A stretch of DNA of 64,000 nucleotides, taken from contig JAVTVY010017182.1 of NCBI GenBank assembly GCA_036873755.1, forward strand, positions 1 to 64,000, in the 5' to 3' direction. How positions within the stretch are numbered: the first letter of the stretch is position 1; each line of letters opens with the position of its first letter. Shown one piece after another: positions 45,459-57,690 of this stretch. The notes under the pieces are model-generated. The model did no database searches, was not told the DNA's origin, and was given only the letters and a program-made list of their open reading frames with translations. A program made the position numbers and the translations under genes. The stretch is from Hanleya hanleyi. Its lineage: Eukaryota; Mollusca; Polyplacophora; Lepidopleurida; Hanleyidae.

Positions 45459-45684
45459 CTATAGTGTACCGGCAGCCATCCAAGCGAACAACACACTTCT
45501 TCCTCGCTATTTCTGGGGAGGTGGGCAAATCCGTATCCTCGACCATGGTACCCCCAACATTCATGGGGGTACATGTACCCCTCAGATCACCTGCTTCCAT
45601 GTCCCCCAGACACGTTAGGGTGACATTGGGTACTTTCGTCTTATTTGAACCACGGCTAGAGTCAGTCATATCCCAGTTTCCCAT
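45459..45684 (-). CDS. Candidate first coding exon, unknown protein
   Basis: A minus-strand frame with ATG at 45684 begins MGNWDMTDSSRGSNKTK, continues with VPNVTLTCLGDMEAGD and ends KKCVVRLDGCRYTI at ATAG followed by GTATTG, a usable 5' splice site. Composition is balanced and free of repeats, unlike the surrounding frames. The same frame stays open past the donor to 45301. A plus-strand frame (45380-45799) also covers the segment, so strand and reality are both uncertain. There is an in-frame TGA 30 bases upstream of the ATG. I do not recognise the family and see no second exon. Confidence 0.22.
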
Positions 45685-45690
45685 GAACAC

Positions 45691-48600
45691 GGTGTGGGTA
45701 TTTTGTCACCACCGAGCAGAGATTTTCAAGCTACCGTACTGTGGAACTGGGACAGTCACACCTTGCTACCAAGAACATGTACATATACATGTACCGTAAA
45801 CTTGGCCAATACATGTACATGTATTGATAATCCTTGATCCAATATATAATCCGTGCTAATTCAAGACTGCAAATCTCACAGGTGGCCCCTCACATCCAAA
45901 CTGGAGTATGCACTATTCACAGCTCGGCATGTTGTTTGGCGATCACTCTCCCACATAAAAGTTGTCCTGCAGACAGGCAGCTACAGTGTGGCAATTCACT
46001 CAATGATTTTTGGACAAACTGGTCAAATGTCGCCGATACACTGCTCGGACTATGAGGAGGTGAATAATACTGTCCTCTTCATGTGCAGCACAAGATATGC
46101 ATCTATTTCACTGAGCAATCTGACTTTGATCTCATGAACTGCGAAAACTGTGACGAAAATGTGTACATGTAAGCTAAAGATTGCACCATTCGTCCAGGGA
46201 GATTCAACTCTTCTTTTTTTTCTGGATATTCGCAGAGAGCCAGATGAGCTGTTACTAGCCACCCCTTCAATCCCAGGATATCCAGTCCAAATCCAATATC
46301 AAATTCTGACCCAATGCAGGTACACATAAGCAAACTGTGGACTCCCAGTGGAGATGTATCAGTTGTTGACTGCATACATTATAGTGATGGCTAGTTTGAA
46401 TGGAATGTTCATCCGTGAGTAAAATTATTCCTGTCCAGTCCTGTGTAAACTGTAACAGCGTTGTTATAAATATGGAATTGCAATAAATAGGGTAATCCGT
46501 GAGGAATCTCTTAAACTTGACAGGCCAAACTGTGGGACACACTGGTCCTGGAACAGTGCCCAATCTTGGACTGACAACTGGCAATAGCTTTAGGCTACAG
46601 GTATCCTAGATTAGGAAAACAATGGATTCCTGTGACTAACAGATATGGGATACCAGTGTTTAATGCTATCCTGGCATTTGGTCTCCACGAAGTTATTTTC
46701 CGTTAAAGATGTGATTATCGCTCAGTCTTCGTTATGTACAGACTTTTATTACAATGACAGGTTTTTAGTGAGACTATTTCTGTTCAAGCTCTTCATGCTG
46801 GTTAAAATACAACATATGATATTGTACATGTAATATCAATGTTCAATACCACAGCACAATTTCAGAATAAACTCAGGAAATTGACCATCCTTTTTTTATA
46901 CGACAAGCTTTCAGTAAAAAATATAATTTTTTTTTGCTGTATACGGTGTCAACAGAGGAAAAAGCTATTAATTCCCACAAGCTCTCGCCATGTATTTACT
47001 TTTGTGATCAAATACTTCGGCTTCAAAGCTAGGTTATTCAGGGTCAAATTTGACCATACCTCCAGGCCTGTTGATGACAAGCAACGACAAGAACTTGCCA
47101 CAGGCGGAATCTATCTAGGGTTCTTTCGACAATTTGTTAATAGCCTCTCGCAGAAACCCTTGAACTTCCAAACGAGCGTGTTGGGGGAATTGTCACTTTC
47201 CCTCGCTCTGACTGAAGGTTAACTCTTGATTTCGCCCAGCACCTCCTCGAGCTTCATTTCATTTCTGTTATAGTCCGATTTTTTCCACCGAGGGCCCACT
47301 TGAGAGAACACTCGAAAGCGGGAATGATTGAATTTGGCAGCACACAAATCTAGCCCGGCTGCGAACCGAAGAGTAATTCCTATATCCTTGAAAACGTCTT
47401 CACTATGTCTGACATACGATTGCAATGGCAGAAAAAGTCACATATCCAAACAATGAAAGCATCATAAAAGGGATTTCAGCAAGTCCACCGACATCACGGG
47501 AGCTGTGTTCAGAGGAATCTTGCCCACAGTGCACAAAATTGGAGTAATCAATAGCAAAACGGTGCCAGAACCAATTCCAGTTGAGAGCCTTAGAAGGCTG
47601 TGAAGCCTTTTTGTTTAACAGAAATGACCAGGCTGTATTTTGCCAGATTTCTCCAGCAAAACATGTCACCTTGTGTGGCAAAGCTGGCCCGTTGAGTCAC
47701 CGAGACCACATCAGCGTGAAGATGGAAATAGCCCTTAAATGATGCCTTCCTAAAGTGAACTAGACAGGAAATTGTAAGCCAGGTATCGTTATCCTAATTC
47801 GTTTATGGCAATCAAAGGATACTGACTGGTTATTCCATGACCGAGGGACCTTTAACATGCACTCGGAGATTTCGTAAAGCTGTTGAATACGGGAAGGTTA
47901 CCACTCGTCGTTGAATGCGTCCTGAAGTCACCGGTAAACTGTCAAAGCTTAGCGTTTTAGGGATGTAAGGTTAAAAGTTGAGAGAGGAATTCCATCAACT
48001 CATCAACAGTTTATACTGCTTGCTGAATATTTCCTTCTGAGCAATTCATGTCCATAGAACTATACATGTATCAAACTGCCTTATCGTACATTCTACGAAT
48101 GAACGTTAACAAAAATTCAAGCATTATATCCTGACCGACTCCGGGCCCATTTCCATAGAGCCATTCAGCATATAATAACCATTTTGTAAAAGGTCATTCG
48201 TCCAATCAACACCCTGGCCCGGCTCAAAATTCCATCAGTCATTTCACGGAGTTCGCCTCTCAACAGGAAGCCATCAGAGCTTATCTGGCTTCACCATCCG
48301 TGTGGTTCTGCGTAAACTTCAGGTGGCTAAATTCCAATTCTTTACACACGTAATTTTATCCAGTTTCATCGTAACCAGACTTGACCATTCCAGTTAGAAG
48401 TACAAAGTGTTAGTACACATGGCAAGTACATGTAACTGACATCAGACTGATCAATTGATTGTCACACACATCCATACTGGGATATAGATGTATAGGTTAG
48501 GGGGAGGTGATTGTTGTATCCTTGATTACCGGGTACTTTCCTACGATCAAGGCTCCTTGCACCAGTGTAAAGGAACCAGTATTACCGTATTACTGAAGTT

Positions 48601-51049
48601 TAATTAGGTTGTTCAAGTTTTTCATGTACTTATAGCTTAGAACATGTCATATAATGAGAACAGTCTTCTATTCAGTTGTGGCTAGCTATGTACCCATGCA
48701 TAGCATGCCTCAATTGTGAAGTCAAAGAATAGAATATATCAGCTTAATATGTTCCTATAATGGTGATCTTGGCTACATAGTGACAACAACTCCACAGTTT
48801 GAATGTTCAGGTTATACTGTACAGATTAAAAAAAATATGTGACAAACAGCAATGCAGTCCAAAACAACCAATCAATGAACCACTGTGAGACAACTGCGAT
48901 CAACAAGAGCCCGGCAATTTGGGACGATAAAAACTCAGCACTGGTCTGGAAGATTCCAGCTATAAAGGGCACGACAAGAATGGAACAAAGATAAATGTTC
49001 GTTCAAGTAGTGGTAACACTTAGAGAATCCGTCATTTGCGTGGAAATTCTACGAATCCACTAAACAATGCTTGAAGAAAATTCTTGAGGAAGAAAAAAAA
49101 AAAAAAATCAGCTGTAGATTCAAGATCTCTCTACACTGATGGAAGAGACAAAAGATCGTCTTTATTGAATGCTGGAAACATCTGCCGAATGGCTCTTGAA
49201 TATGTATGAAAAACACCGGAGACCTTTAGGACAGGCGCTTTCTCGGCACTCTTAGAAATTGGCTGTAAAATGAAGCTTTAGTGCGTAAGAGCCACTTGGC
49301 ACCGTTGGGACCGTACATGTACATGAACACACTGCAAATGGTTATCTCAGACCTCACCTAAGCATTTGGATACAACCACAGACAAAATTAATGTGTTCAT
49401 CTGAACAGACTGATATTTAAACAGCTGTCAATTGATGCTGGCCCAGTTCTCGGGATATGAATCGACATTAATGGTTGATCGAATATTAGTAAAGACAATG
49501 AATATGGATGGATGGATGGATGTACTTGGGCACTCCATCGCACCGCGATGGGCACAGGTACGCCGTCGTGCAACCCGTTTCCCCCAACCCGCCCTACACA
49601 TGATCCCTCCTAACAGTGTGACATAGATACTGTTTAATCCCCACATCCCTATTACACAATATACCTTCACTTAATTCCCATAACTACAGAAGTATCACAT
49701 AATATTATATACATTTGACAGAGTAAATTCTGTTAAACAGTGCATTGTATTCTAGCGTTTTGGGGCATTTTTTTGTTGTAATTTTCTAAATATTAATTGA
49801 GCGAAATGAAAACCGAACCAATTTGAAGAGTGTTCCGTACAAATGAACTGAAACTAAAAGATAAATTAACCGAAATGGAGCAAGGATAACTAGTTACCAA
49901 TTGCAGGAATTCTGAAACTGAAACAAACCGACAACCAAAACGAAATAAACTGCAAACTAAATGAAACAAACTGTAAACAAAACACAAACTGATAAAGGGA
50001 ACAAAATCCAAAAAAAACAAATAACTGCAAACTAAAGGAAACTAAATGCAAATTTTGCAACGACAATGCACTGTTGAATATAATTCTGTCTGTAGCATGT
50101 TAGCATCATCAGCTATTGCACTGCAACAATTCATTTTCCCAAATTTGTTGCAACAAACACAGAAAAACATGGACATGATTGGGGAAATGAACCCTGCAAA
50201 AACAGCTGATATCACAGCAAACAATCAAGCACATATCTGAAACAGGCCCATGCAGTCAGCATGAGATGACTGCACAGATAACATACACACGTATGGATCC
50301 ACGGTTTTATTGGATTAGTTAAATTACATCTGAAGTAGAATACAGTCTATTACTGGAGCACTCGGCCACCAGGGACATGTGGCGCCATTATTGGGTTATT
50401 ATTCATGAAAGGATAGAGCAGCCTCGCAAAAAGCCGGGAGCTTCACATTTCTGCGTGTATAAACTCATATGGTAAACTCGAATAATTCGTACATGAAATT
50501 GAAAGACACTTTAGAAGCCAATTTCAAAAAATATTCTGTCATATTGAACTTGGATCGTTCAGAATTGTTCACAATTCTGCTACTGGTACTGTACAAGATT
50601 ATGGCAAAAGAACATCAGTGTATTTTTTTCAACTTAAGGTGGTTATACACGAATGACTGTTCTGCGCAGCCTCTTGCGCATAGCAATTACCTCCCTTGTT
50701 GTCGTACTCTTGTGAGCAAATGGATGGAATGAGATACTTTGACATGCAGCGTTTACGTTTCAGCTGGTCGTTTTGTAAGCAATTGATACATTATCCCTTG
50801 TGACGTCATGACTTCGAATGGCAAAATCTTTGTTGGCGAGACATTTGTCGACCTCATGACATTGCATTGTTGAGACTTCATGCAAAATGGCGGGAAAAAG
50901 TGCGGCAGTAGGTAGATTCAGAGCCCCATTCATGCCCTTTTTTGGATGGCGACCTACCCAAAATTTGAGTTATTCAAAAACTACATGTTTCAAGGAATAC
51001 ATAATAAAAAAAATGAGAAAATTGACATGACTTTTGAATATTCTGAAAA
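45691..51049. other. Repeat-poor interval, no gene proven
   Basis: This is the longest stretch without satellites or recognisable transposons. Composition is more balanced than elsewhere, especially at about 47200-47700, 48120-48370 and 50280-50470, which read like conserved non-coding or diverged exonic DNA. The frames at 45853-46137 (+) and 46839-47222 (+) are of protein-like composition but not recognisable. A GGAT microsatellite lies at 49505-49521. ACATGTACATGTA words occur at 45776-45823 and 49313-49324. Confidence 0.3.
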
Positions 51050-52010
51050 CAATTATGTCTCAACTATTGGGTGTTTTACATAGTATTCAATAAGCAAGAC
51101 ATGGATCTTTTAAATAAGCTACAAAAACGTGCCATGAGACTTATTCTCGGTGCTGATTTTAACACTCCTTCTAAAGTTTTATATAAAAAACTGAACTGGT
51201 TTTCTATTGATGTTAGGTGCAAGTATAACACTGCAATTTTAATGTACAAATGTCTTAATAACTTGTGTCCCGAATATCTCCAGAATATTTTTACCCCTGT
51301 CACCAGTCGTACTAGAGCAGGCTCGTCCGGTGTACTCCGTGTTCCCTTTGCAAGAACAGAGTTTTTCAAGCGTTCATTTAGTGTTCACGGTGCCACTACT
51401 TATAACTCACTTCCGGACACCATTAGACAGTCACCCAGTCTCAGTAGTTTTAAGAAAGCCTGTTTTAAGTTCTTCATTGAAAGTTTTAACAAATCTACTT
51501 AACTTTTTTATGTTCAACCCGAAATTTTGTTTGGCAATTGTTATACTGAAATATTTTAGTCTATCTTAAAAGTTTAACAAATCTACTTAATTTTTTAGTT
51601 TGACCTGTCAGTTTTTAGTAATTCTTATACCGAATTATTTTAGTATCCACTTGATCTGATCTCTCTTTGCATTATTATTATTATTATTGTTAGTATTATT
51701 ATTATTATTATTATTTTGTTTAGTAATTAATATACTGGATTATTTTAATTCAAACTGAAAATTCTTAACAAATCTACTTATGTTATTATGTTCGATCTTA
51801 GTTTCTTTTTAGCAGTTCTTTTGTTGAATTATTTTAGTACAGGCATCCGCTTAGTTTAAACTCTATTGTTATTCTTCTCTTAATATGTATTGTTGTTTTA
51901 ATTATCTTTGTTTATTGTTATAATACTCGACTTTCATGTAAAAAAGCCATGGCTTATGAAATTATCGAGTTTAAATAAAGATTCATTCACTCATTCATTC
52001 ATTCATTCAC
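51050..52010 (+). mobile_element. 5'-truncated LINE (CR1/L2/Jockey-like) with (ATTC)n tail
   Basis: The copy starts near 51040-51050, shortly after an in-frame TGA, with the C-terminal end of a LINE polyprotein. It continues through an A/T-rich 3' UTR with ATT repeats (51677-51713) and ends CGAGTTTAAATAAAGATTCA, then TTCACTCATTCATTCATTCA at 52010. Ending in a short microsatellite rather than poly(A) suits CR1/L2-type elements. No target duplication is visible. Confidence 0.85.
51071..51502 (+). pseudogene. LINE polyprotein C-terminus (post-RT region)
   Basis: About 143 codons. Motifs in order are LLNKLQKRAMRLILGADF, then VLYKKLNWFSIDVRCKYN, MYKCLNNLCPEYLQNIF, SRTRAGSSGVLRVPFARTEF, KRSFSVHGATTYNSLPDTIR and SLSSFKKACFKFF. 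This is the characteristic tail of non-LTR retrotransposon ORF2 (LQKRA.R...G, MYK.LN...P.YL, R...L.VP..RT, S....GA..WN.LP..IR). The frame is intact to its stop, but the RT and endonuclease are missing by 5' truncation, so it is not functional. Confidence 0.9.
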
Positions 52011-52242
52011 ATTGTACCAATTTGCCACAGGTACACGTTATACAAGCTGAAAATTAGAAAAAATTAATACGCTATGCCCCAAGTTTTATATCATTTTCTG
52101 ATATAGGATGAATTTCCCCGAGCTACAAATAAAATATGAGAAAAATGACATGACTTTGCACCGAAACCAGGGAGCCACCTTAAATAAATAAATATATCAC
52201 GAGTGTAAAAATGTTTGAATTATTAGAGAGATTACATAAATA

Positions 52243-52800
52243 CTTCAATCACTCAATCAATATTCAATTGCTCAATCAATATTCAATTGCTCAATCAATA
52301 TTCAATCACTCAATCAACATTCAATCACTCAATCAACATTCAATCACTCAATCAACATTCAATCACTCAATCAACATTCAATCACTCAATCAATATTCAA
52401 TTGCTCAATCAATATTCAATCACTCAATCAACATTCAATCACTCAATCAACATTCAATCACTCAATCAATGTTCAATCACCCAATCTATATTCAATCACT
52501 CAATCAACATCCAATCACTCAATCAATATTCAACCACTCAATCAATATTCAATCACTCAATCAACATCCAATCACTCAATCAACATCCAATCACTTAATA
52601 GATATTCAATCACTCAATCAATATCCAATCACTCAATCAATATCCAATCAACATCCAATCACTCAATCAATATTAAATCACTCAATCAATATCCAATCAC
52701 TCAATCAACATCCAATCACTCAATCAATATTCAATCACTCAATCAACATCCAATGAATCACTCAATCAATATTCAATCACTCAATCAATATTCAATCATC
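52243..52800. repeat. 19-bp minisatellite, about 29 copies
   Basis: The unit is ACTCAATCAACATTCAATC, with variants ATATT, ACATCC and TTGCTC. The unit lacks stop codons in one frame, which gives a spurious 181-codon frame of N/Q/S/I repeats. Confidence 0.96.
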
Positions 52801-54640
52801 CAATCACCCATAATCAATCAGATCCATCCCTGATCATTGTCTCAGCTTGTCATCATTTACTAATAAATTGGGTTACCTCTCAAATGTGCACAGGAGAAAC
52901 TGACTTTATTATTGATGAAGCTATGCTTTTTGTTTCATCAATTTTCTGTTGTAATAGATTTTATCATCACAATATCTTGGGATGAGAAACTGATTGATCA
53001 CATGTATTAGGGTAAAGCAAAGGAAAAAAAATGTATGTTTCCGGTAAACCGACCAACCTGGAAAATATGTGCCTAAATTTACATGTACCTCCAGAGTTAG
53101 ATACAGGGTCTCACAGCGTCCTTAAAAAGGACACAACTATAAAATCAAATGACCATTTTTCCACAAAATCAAATGACTTTATTTTAGAAAACTCATAGAT
53201 TAAAGTGAATATCAGGGGCAAAAGGTACAGTAGTTTGTGTAAAACACTCAAAGAACACAAACTGACAATGTTTTTGCATGTTCAACACCATTTGAGTGAT
53301 ATTAGCCATTTTGCAAAATTAGTTTTTTCAAATAACAACAAAGCTATTTTCAAACAAGGACTTTGGCAAAAATCCTGCATCTAACCCTGACCTCCAAAGT
53401 TTTTACTGAATTTTGAAGAAAAAAAAGAACACAAATGCAGTCTTAAGGTGCAAACGAGAGAAAAACAAATTATTATACTGAACATCAGTTTTGTTCAGTT
53501 ATATGCTTATAAAGTTGTCTGCACGTAGGTCTTCAATTTCTACCAGGTGAAATACTTGTCTTCTCTTCTTACCTGGACTTTTAATGGGCCATTAGGCATT
53601 ACAAAAAATACACCATTTATTTGTTTAGGTCTCCGATCATTTTTGTACATGCAATGTCTGAACTACATATCCATACATGATGTGGAGTCGGCCAACACAT
53701 GCTGAAGCCCATGGAAGTTTTGGGAGTATTAAAATCTATACGGTGTTAAAAAAACATCCTGCATCTACTTGATATTTAGCATTAGGAGTGATTTGGGTAC
53801 AGGACAATGGGGCACAGTGAGCCAAGCAGTCTACCACATACTACAATTACCACCCCCTTCAACACCATTATTGATTACACATAAAAACTATCATCGGAAA
53901 AACAAATCTGGAGCAAAAATATTGTTTTTGAGCAGTTCAAGTAAATTTTTAGGACTGGGGATGATAATTTGTTTTACCGAGTTTTCAGCAGTACTTCATT
54001 GCTGTTTTGTTACTACTGAGAAAGGATGGACAAAGGTACAGTTTACATTATATTGATTTATTATCTCAGATGTATGTGTATTAGTTTTTTTTCATAAACG
54101 TCACAATGGCAATGTCATAATGTAATGACGTTATAATTATTCGTTTTATGATGCCACATCTTCGTTACCCAGAGCACTAGCACCGCCTAGTGTGGCTGGC
54201 AATCCCCATTGTCATCCTGCAGTTTTTCAGATAATTTACATACTTTTCAGTTGGATGCAGGACAATTTTTACAATTTTCATGTTGGTGGTTGGGGTCCAT
54301 TTCGACCCCTGACTTTAACCCAAAGCCAAAGCAACCTAGACAGTTGGATTATGAGGCTGTGAATCCAGCGGTATTCTATATGCTATCAGTATTCGAGAGT
54401 ACTTTGTAACATGCTGTATCTCACAGATCAAAAGCGTGGGATAATTGCACCGATCACTCATCTGACTTCGACTATTGTGGCAGTAATGCAGGTTAAATCA
54501 CTGTTGGAAATCGTTAACTAATTTCTCCATCAATTTTTTAACATGTCAAGATTTTTTACAAAGTACACACATTGACGTTCACATTTTCTAAAACGTATTG
54601 AACAGGGATACTTTTTACTAGCTCTTGGGAACCAAGCGCA
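52801..54640. other. Intergenic DNA, no gene recognised
   Basis: The 95-codon frame 53769-54056 and the 66-codon frame 54209-54409 show no domain. Nothing repetitive stands out. Confidence 0.4.
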
Positions 54641-55514
54641 ACTTCTGTATCTGTATGTCTGTCCACTGTTCATGTCCACAGCTGAAGTAAAACTTCTGTA
54701 TCTGTATGTCTGTCCACTGTTCATGTCCACAGCTGAAGTAAAACTTCTGTATCTGTATGTCTGTCCACTGTTCATGTCCACAGCTAAAGTAAAACTTCTG
54801 TATCTGTATGTCTGTCCACTGTTCATGTCCACAGCTGAAGTAAAACTTCTGTATCTGTATGTCTGTCCACTGTTCATGTCCACAGCTGAAGTAAAACTTC
54901 TGTATCTGTATGTCTGTCCACTGTTCATGTCCACAGCTGAAGTAAAACTTCTGTATCTGTATGTCTGTCCACTGTTCATGTCCACAGCTCAAGTAAAACT
55001 TCTGTATCTGTATGTCTGTCCACTGTTCATGTCCACAGCTCAAGTAAAACTTCTGTATCTGTATGTCTGTCCACTGTTCATGTCCACAGCTGAAGTAAAA
55101 CTTCTGTATCTGTATGTCTGTCCACTGTTCATGTCCACAGCTGAAGTAAAACTTCTGTGGTTCTGTATGTCTGTCCACTCGTTCATGTCCATAAAGCAAG
55201 TAAACTCTGTATCTGTATGTGTCTGTCCACTGTTCATGTCCACAGCTGAAGTAAAACTTCTGTATTCGTATGTCTGTCCACTGTTCATGTCCACAGCTGA
55301 AGCAAAAACTTCTGTGACCAGCTGCCCGGTCCACTGTTCATGTCCACAGCTGAAGTAAAACTTCTGTATCTGTATGTCTGTCCACTGTTCATGTCCACAG
55401 CTCAAGTAAAACTTCTGTATCTGTATGTCTGTCCACTGTTCATGTCCACAGCTCAAGTAAAACTTCTGTATCTGTATGTCTGTCCACTGTTCATGTCCAC
55501 AGCTGAAGTAAAAC
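54641..55514. repeat. 51-bp minisatellite, about 17 copies
   Basis: The unit is ACTTCTGTATCTGTATGTCT, GTCCACTGTTCATGTCCACA and GCTGAAGTAAA, 51 bp in all. The first ten copies are almost identical; copies near 55150-55330 carry indels (TGTGGTTCTG, CTCGTTCATG, GACCAGCTGCCCGG); later copies are regular again. Since 51 = 3 x 17, three frames remain open (151-238 codons, for example 17-residue repeats with SCGHEQWTDIQIQK on the minus strand). No flanking exon supports translation. Confidence 0.96.
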
Positions 55515-56361
55515 CAGTAACAGTTCATTTTTTTATTTTCTTATTTTGAGTACATGTAGCCTATTGGTATACCGTATTTCATTTCTGCAATTAGCCATAA
55601 TTATCGTTTTGAAACTGGAATCTGAAAGATGTCATAAAAATAAGGGTCCATCAAAATGTATACAATGTAGACATGGAGCGTTTAATTACCACTCCAAATT
55701 CTCATAATCACCACCTTCTACAATCAACATTCTAAATAATTAGTGCACATTTCTCCATCTACAATATCTCTGATTTTGCTGGATGTTACTATGGATTGAA
55801 AACTCTAAGAAACTCCTTTATCGATAGCCCCAATAATTGTTGACAGATTTAATTGATGTATATGTAGCTAGCCCCAATATTTCATCCAGATGAAGAATTA
55901 AAAATACTGTTGGAGAAAATTAGTTTGACTAAAAGAAATTTGTTTGTCTGATTTCTGCTTTATTTTTTGTTTTGTTTTTCAGAACTTTTTAAAATTGAAA
56001 ACTGATATTTTTTTCAGATGAAAAAGTGAACATTGTTAATTAAATTTACTCACACATTCAGTTTAATAAATCAGAAAATTGAAAGGAAGGTAGAAAACCG
56101 TCGGAATATATTGAAACCAACATAATTACATAAAATACTGTACATGTATGTGTACTAGATTACAGTTTATATATTTTCATGCATTTAAATTTGTTTAAAT
56201 ACATGTATATTGAATTATATTGAATAGATAATAAAGTATCCAATTTCGTTCCAGCAAAATGACCCAAGTATAAATGCCAAAATTCACCATATAGGAAATA
56301 TCCTAATAACAATAGAATTCTCCTATCATCAGAGATTCTAAGAGTACACTGTATGACATAC
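55515..56361. other. AT-rich spacer
   Basis: No gene or structured repeat recognised. Confidence 0.45.
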
Positions 56362-57467
56362 ATAAGGTGTATCTGACATCAGGAGGTGTATCTGACATAA
56401 GGTGTATCTGACATAAGAAGGTGTATCTGACATCAGAAGGTGTATCTGACATCAGGAGATATATCTGACATAAGTAGATGTATCTGACATCAGAAGGTGT
56501 ATCTGACATCAGAAGGTGTAATCTGACATCAGGAGGTATATCTGACATAAGTAGATGTATCTGACATAAGAAGGTGTATCTGACATCAGAAGGTGTATCT
56601 GACATCAGGTGGTGTACATGTATTGGATATAAGGTGTATTTGACATCAGGAGATATATCTGACATCAAAAGGTTTATCTGACATCAGGAGGTGTATCTGA
56701 CATCAGGAGGTGTATCTGACATCAGGAGATATATCTGACACCAAAAGGTTTATCTGACATCAGGAGGTGTATCTGACATCAGGAGGTGTATCTGACATCA
56801 GGCAGTGTATCTGACATCAGGAGGTGTATCTGACATCAGGCAGTGTATCTGACATCAGGAGGTGTATCTGACATCAGGAAGTGTATCCGACAGCAGGAGG
56901 TGTATCCGACATCAGGAGGTGTATCTGACAGGTGTATCTGACATCAGGAGGTGTATCTGACATCATGCAGTGTATCTGACATCAGGAGGTGTATCTGACA
57001 TCAGGCAGTGTATCTGACATCAGGAGGTGTATCTGACATCAGGCAGTGTATCTGACCTCAGGAGGTGTATCTGACATCAGGAAGTGTATCCGACAGCAGG
57101 AGGTGTATCCGACATCAGGAGGTGTATCTGACAGGTGTATCTGACATCAGGAGGTGTATCTGACATCAGGCAGTGTATCTGACATCAGTAGATGTATCTG
57201 ACATCAGGCAGTGTATCTGACATCAGGAGGTGTATCTGACATCAGGAGGTGTATCTGACATCTGCAGGCAGTGTATCTGACATCAGGTGTATCTGGCATC
57301 AGGAGGTGTATCTGACATCAGGAAGTGCATATGACATCAAGAGGTGTTACTTTGACATCAGGCAGTGTATCTGACATCAGAAAGTGTATCTGACATCAGG
57401 CAGTGTATCTGACATCAGGAGGTGTATCTGACATCAGGAGGTGTATCTGACATCAGGCAGTGTATCT
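56362..57467. repeat. 19-bp minisatellite, about 57 copies, with higher-order structure
   Basis: The unit GGTGTATCTGACATCAGGA has sub-types AAGGTG, AGGCAGTG, AGTAGATG and TATATCTG. A distinctive block including GTGTATCCGACAGCAGG and the short unit CTGACAGGTGTATCTG occurs at about 56855-56960 and again about 203 bp later, so segments of 10-11 units have been duplicated. The array abuts a dispersed repeat at 57471. Confidence 0.96.
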
Positions 57468-57470
57468 ACC

Positions 57471-57690
57471 CAGCCAAGTTGTGTTCCAGCTACTTCAAAG
57501 AAGAAATCTTTGAAGCAGCATGGAACCAGACACCCTTCATACACCCTATAAAACACAGAGGACAGCGCACAAGACACAGACAGGACGCTTGTATGGTGCA
57601 ATAAAGACAAGATATATTACAGTGCTAGACATCACATTATCAACTTCCTGTTGCTTCTCATGCAAATGCATTGAAGCAACAGGAACCGTG
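57471..57690 (-). repeat. Dispersed repeat, copy A
   Basis: From ACCCAGCCAAGTTG to AATGCATTGAAG, about 220 bp, roughly 80-85% identical by eye to 59184-59400 in the same orientation. Shared blocks include AAGCAGCATGGAACCAGAC, ACACAGACAGGA and GTGCTAGACATCACATTATC. Copy B is fused to a SINE tail, so this is probably the body of a SINE whose sense strand is minus. In copy A the 19-bp satellite lies where the tail would be. Confidence 0.75.

Noticed and set aside
52211..52756. 181-codon frame rich in N, Q, S and I
   Set aside because: Produced by a 19-bp minisatellite lacking stops in that frame. The frame spans only the array and has no flanking exon.
54530..55528. Possible repeat protein with 17-residue units
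   Set aside because: The indels at 55150-55330 shift every frame, no exon or signal flanks it, and three frames are equally open.
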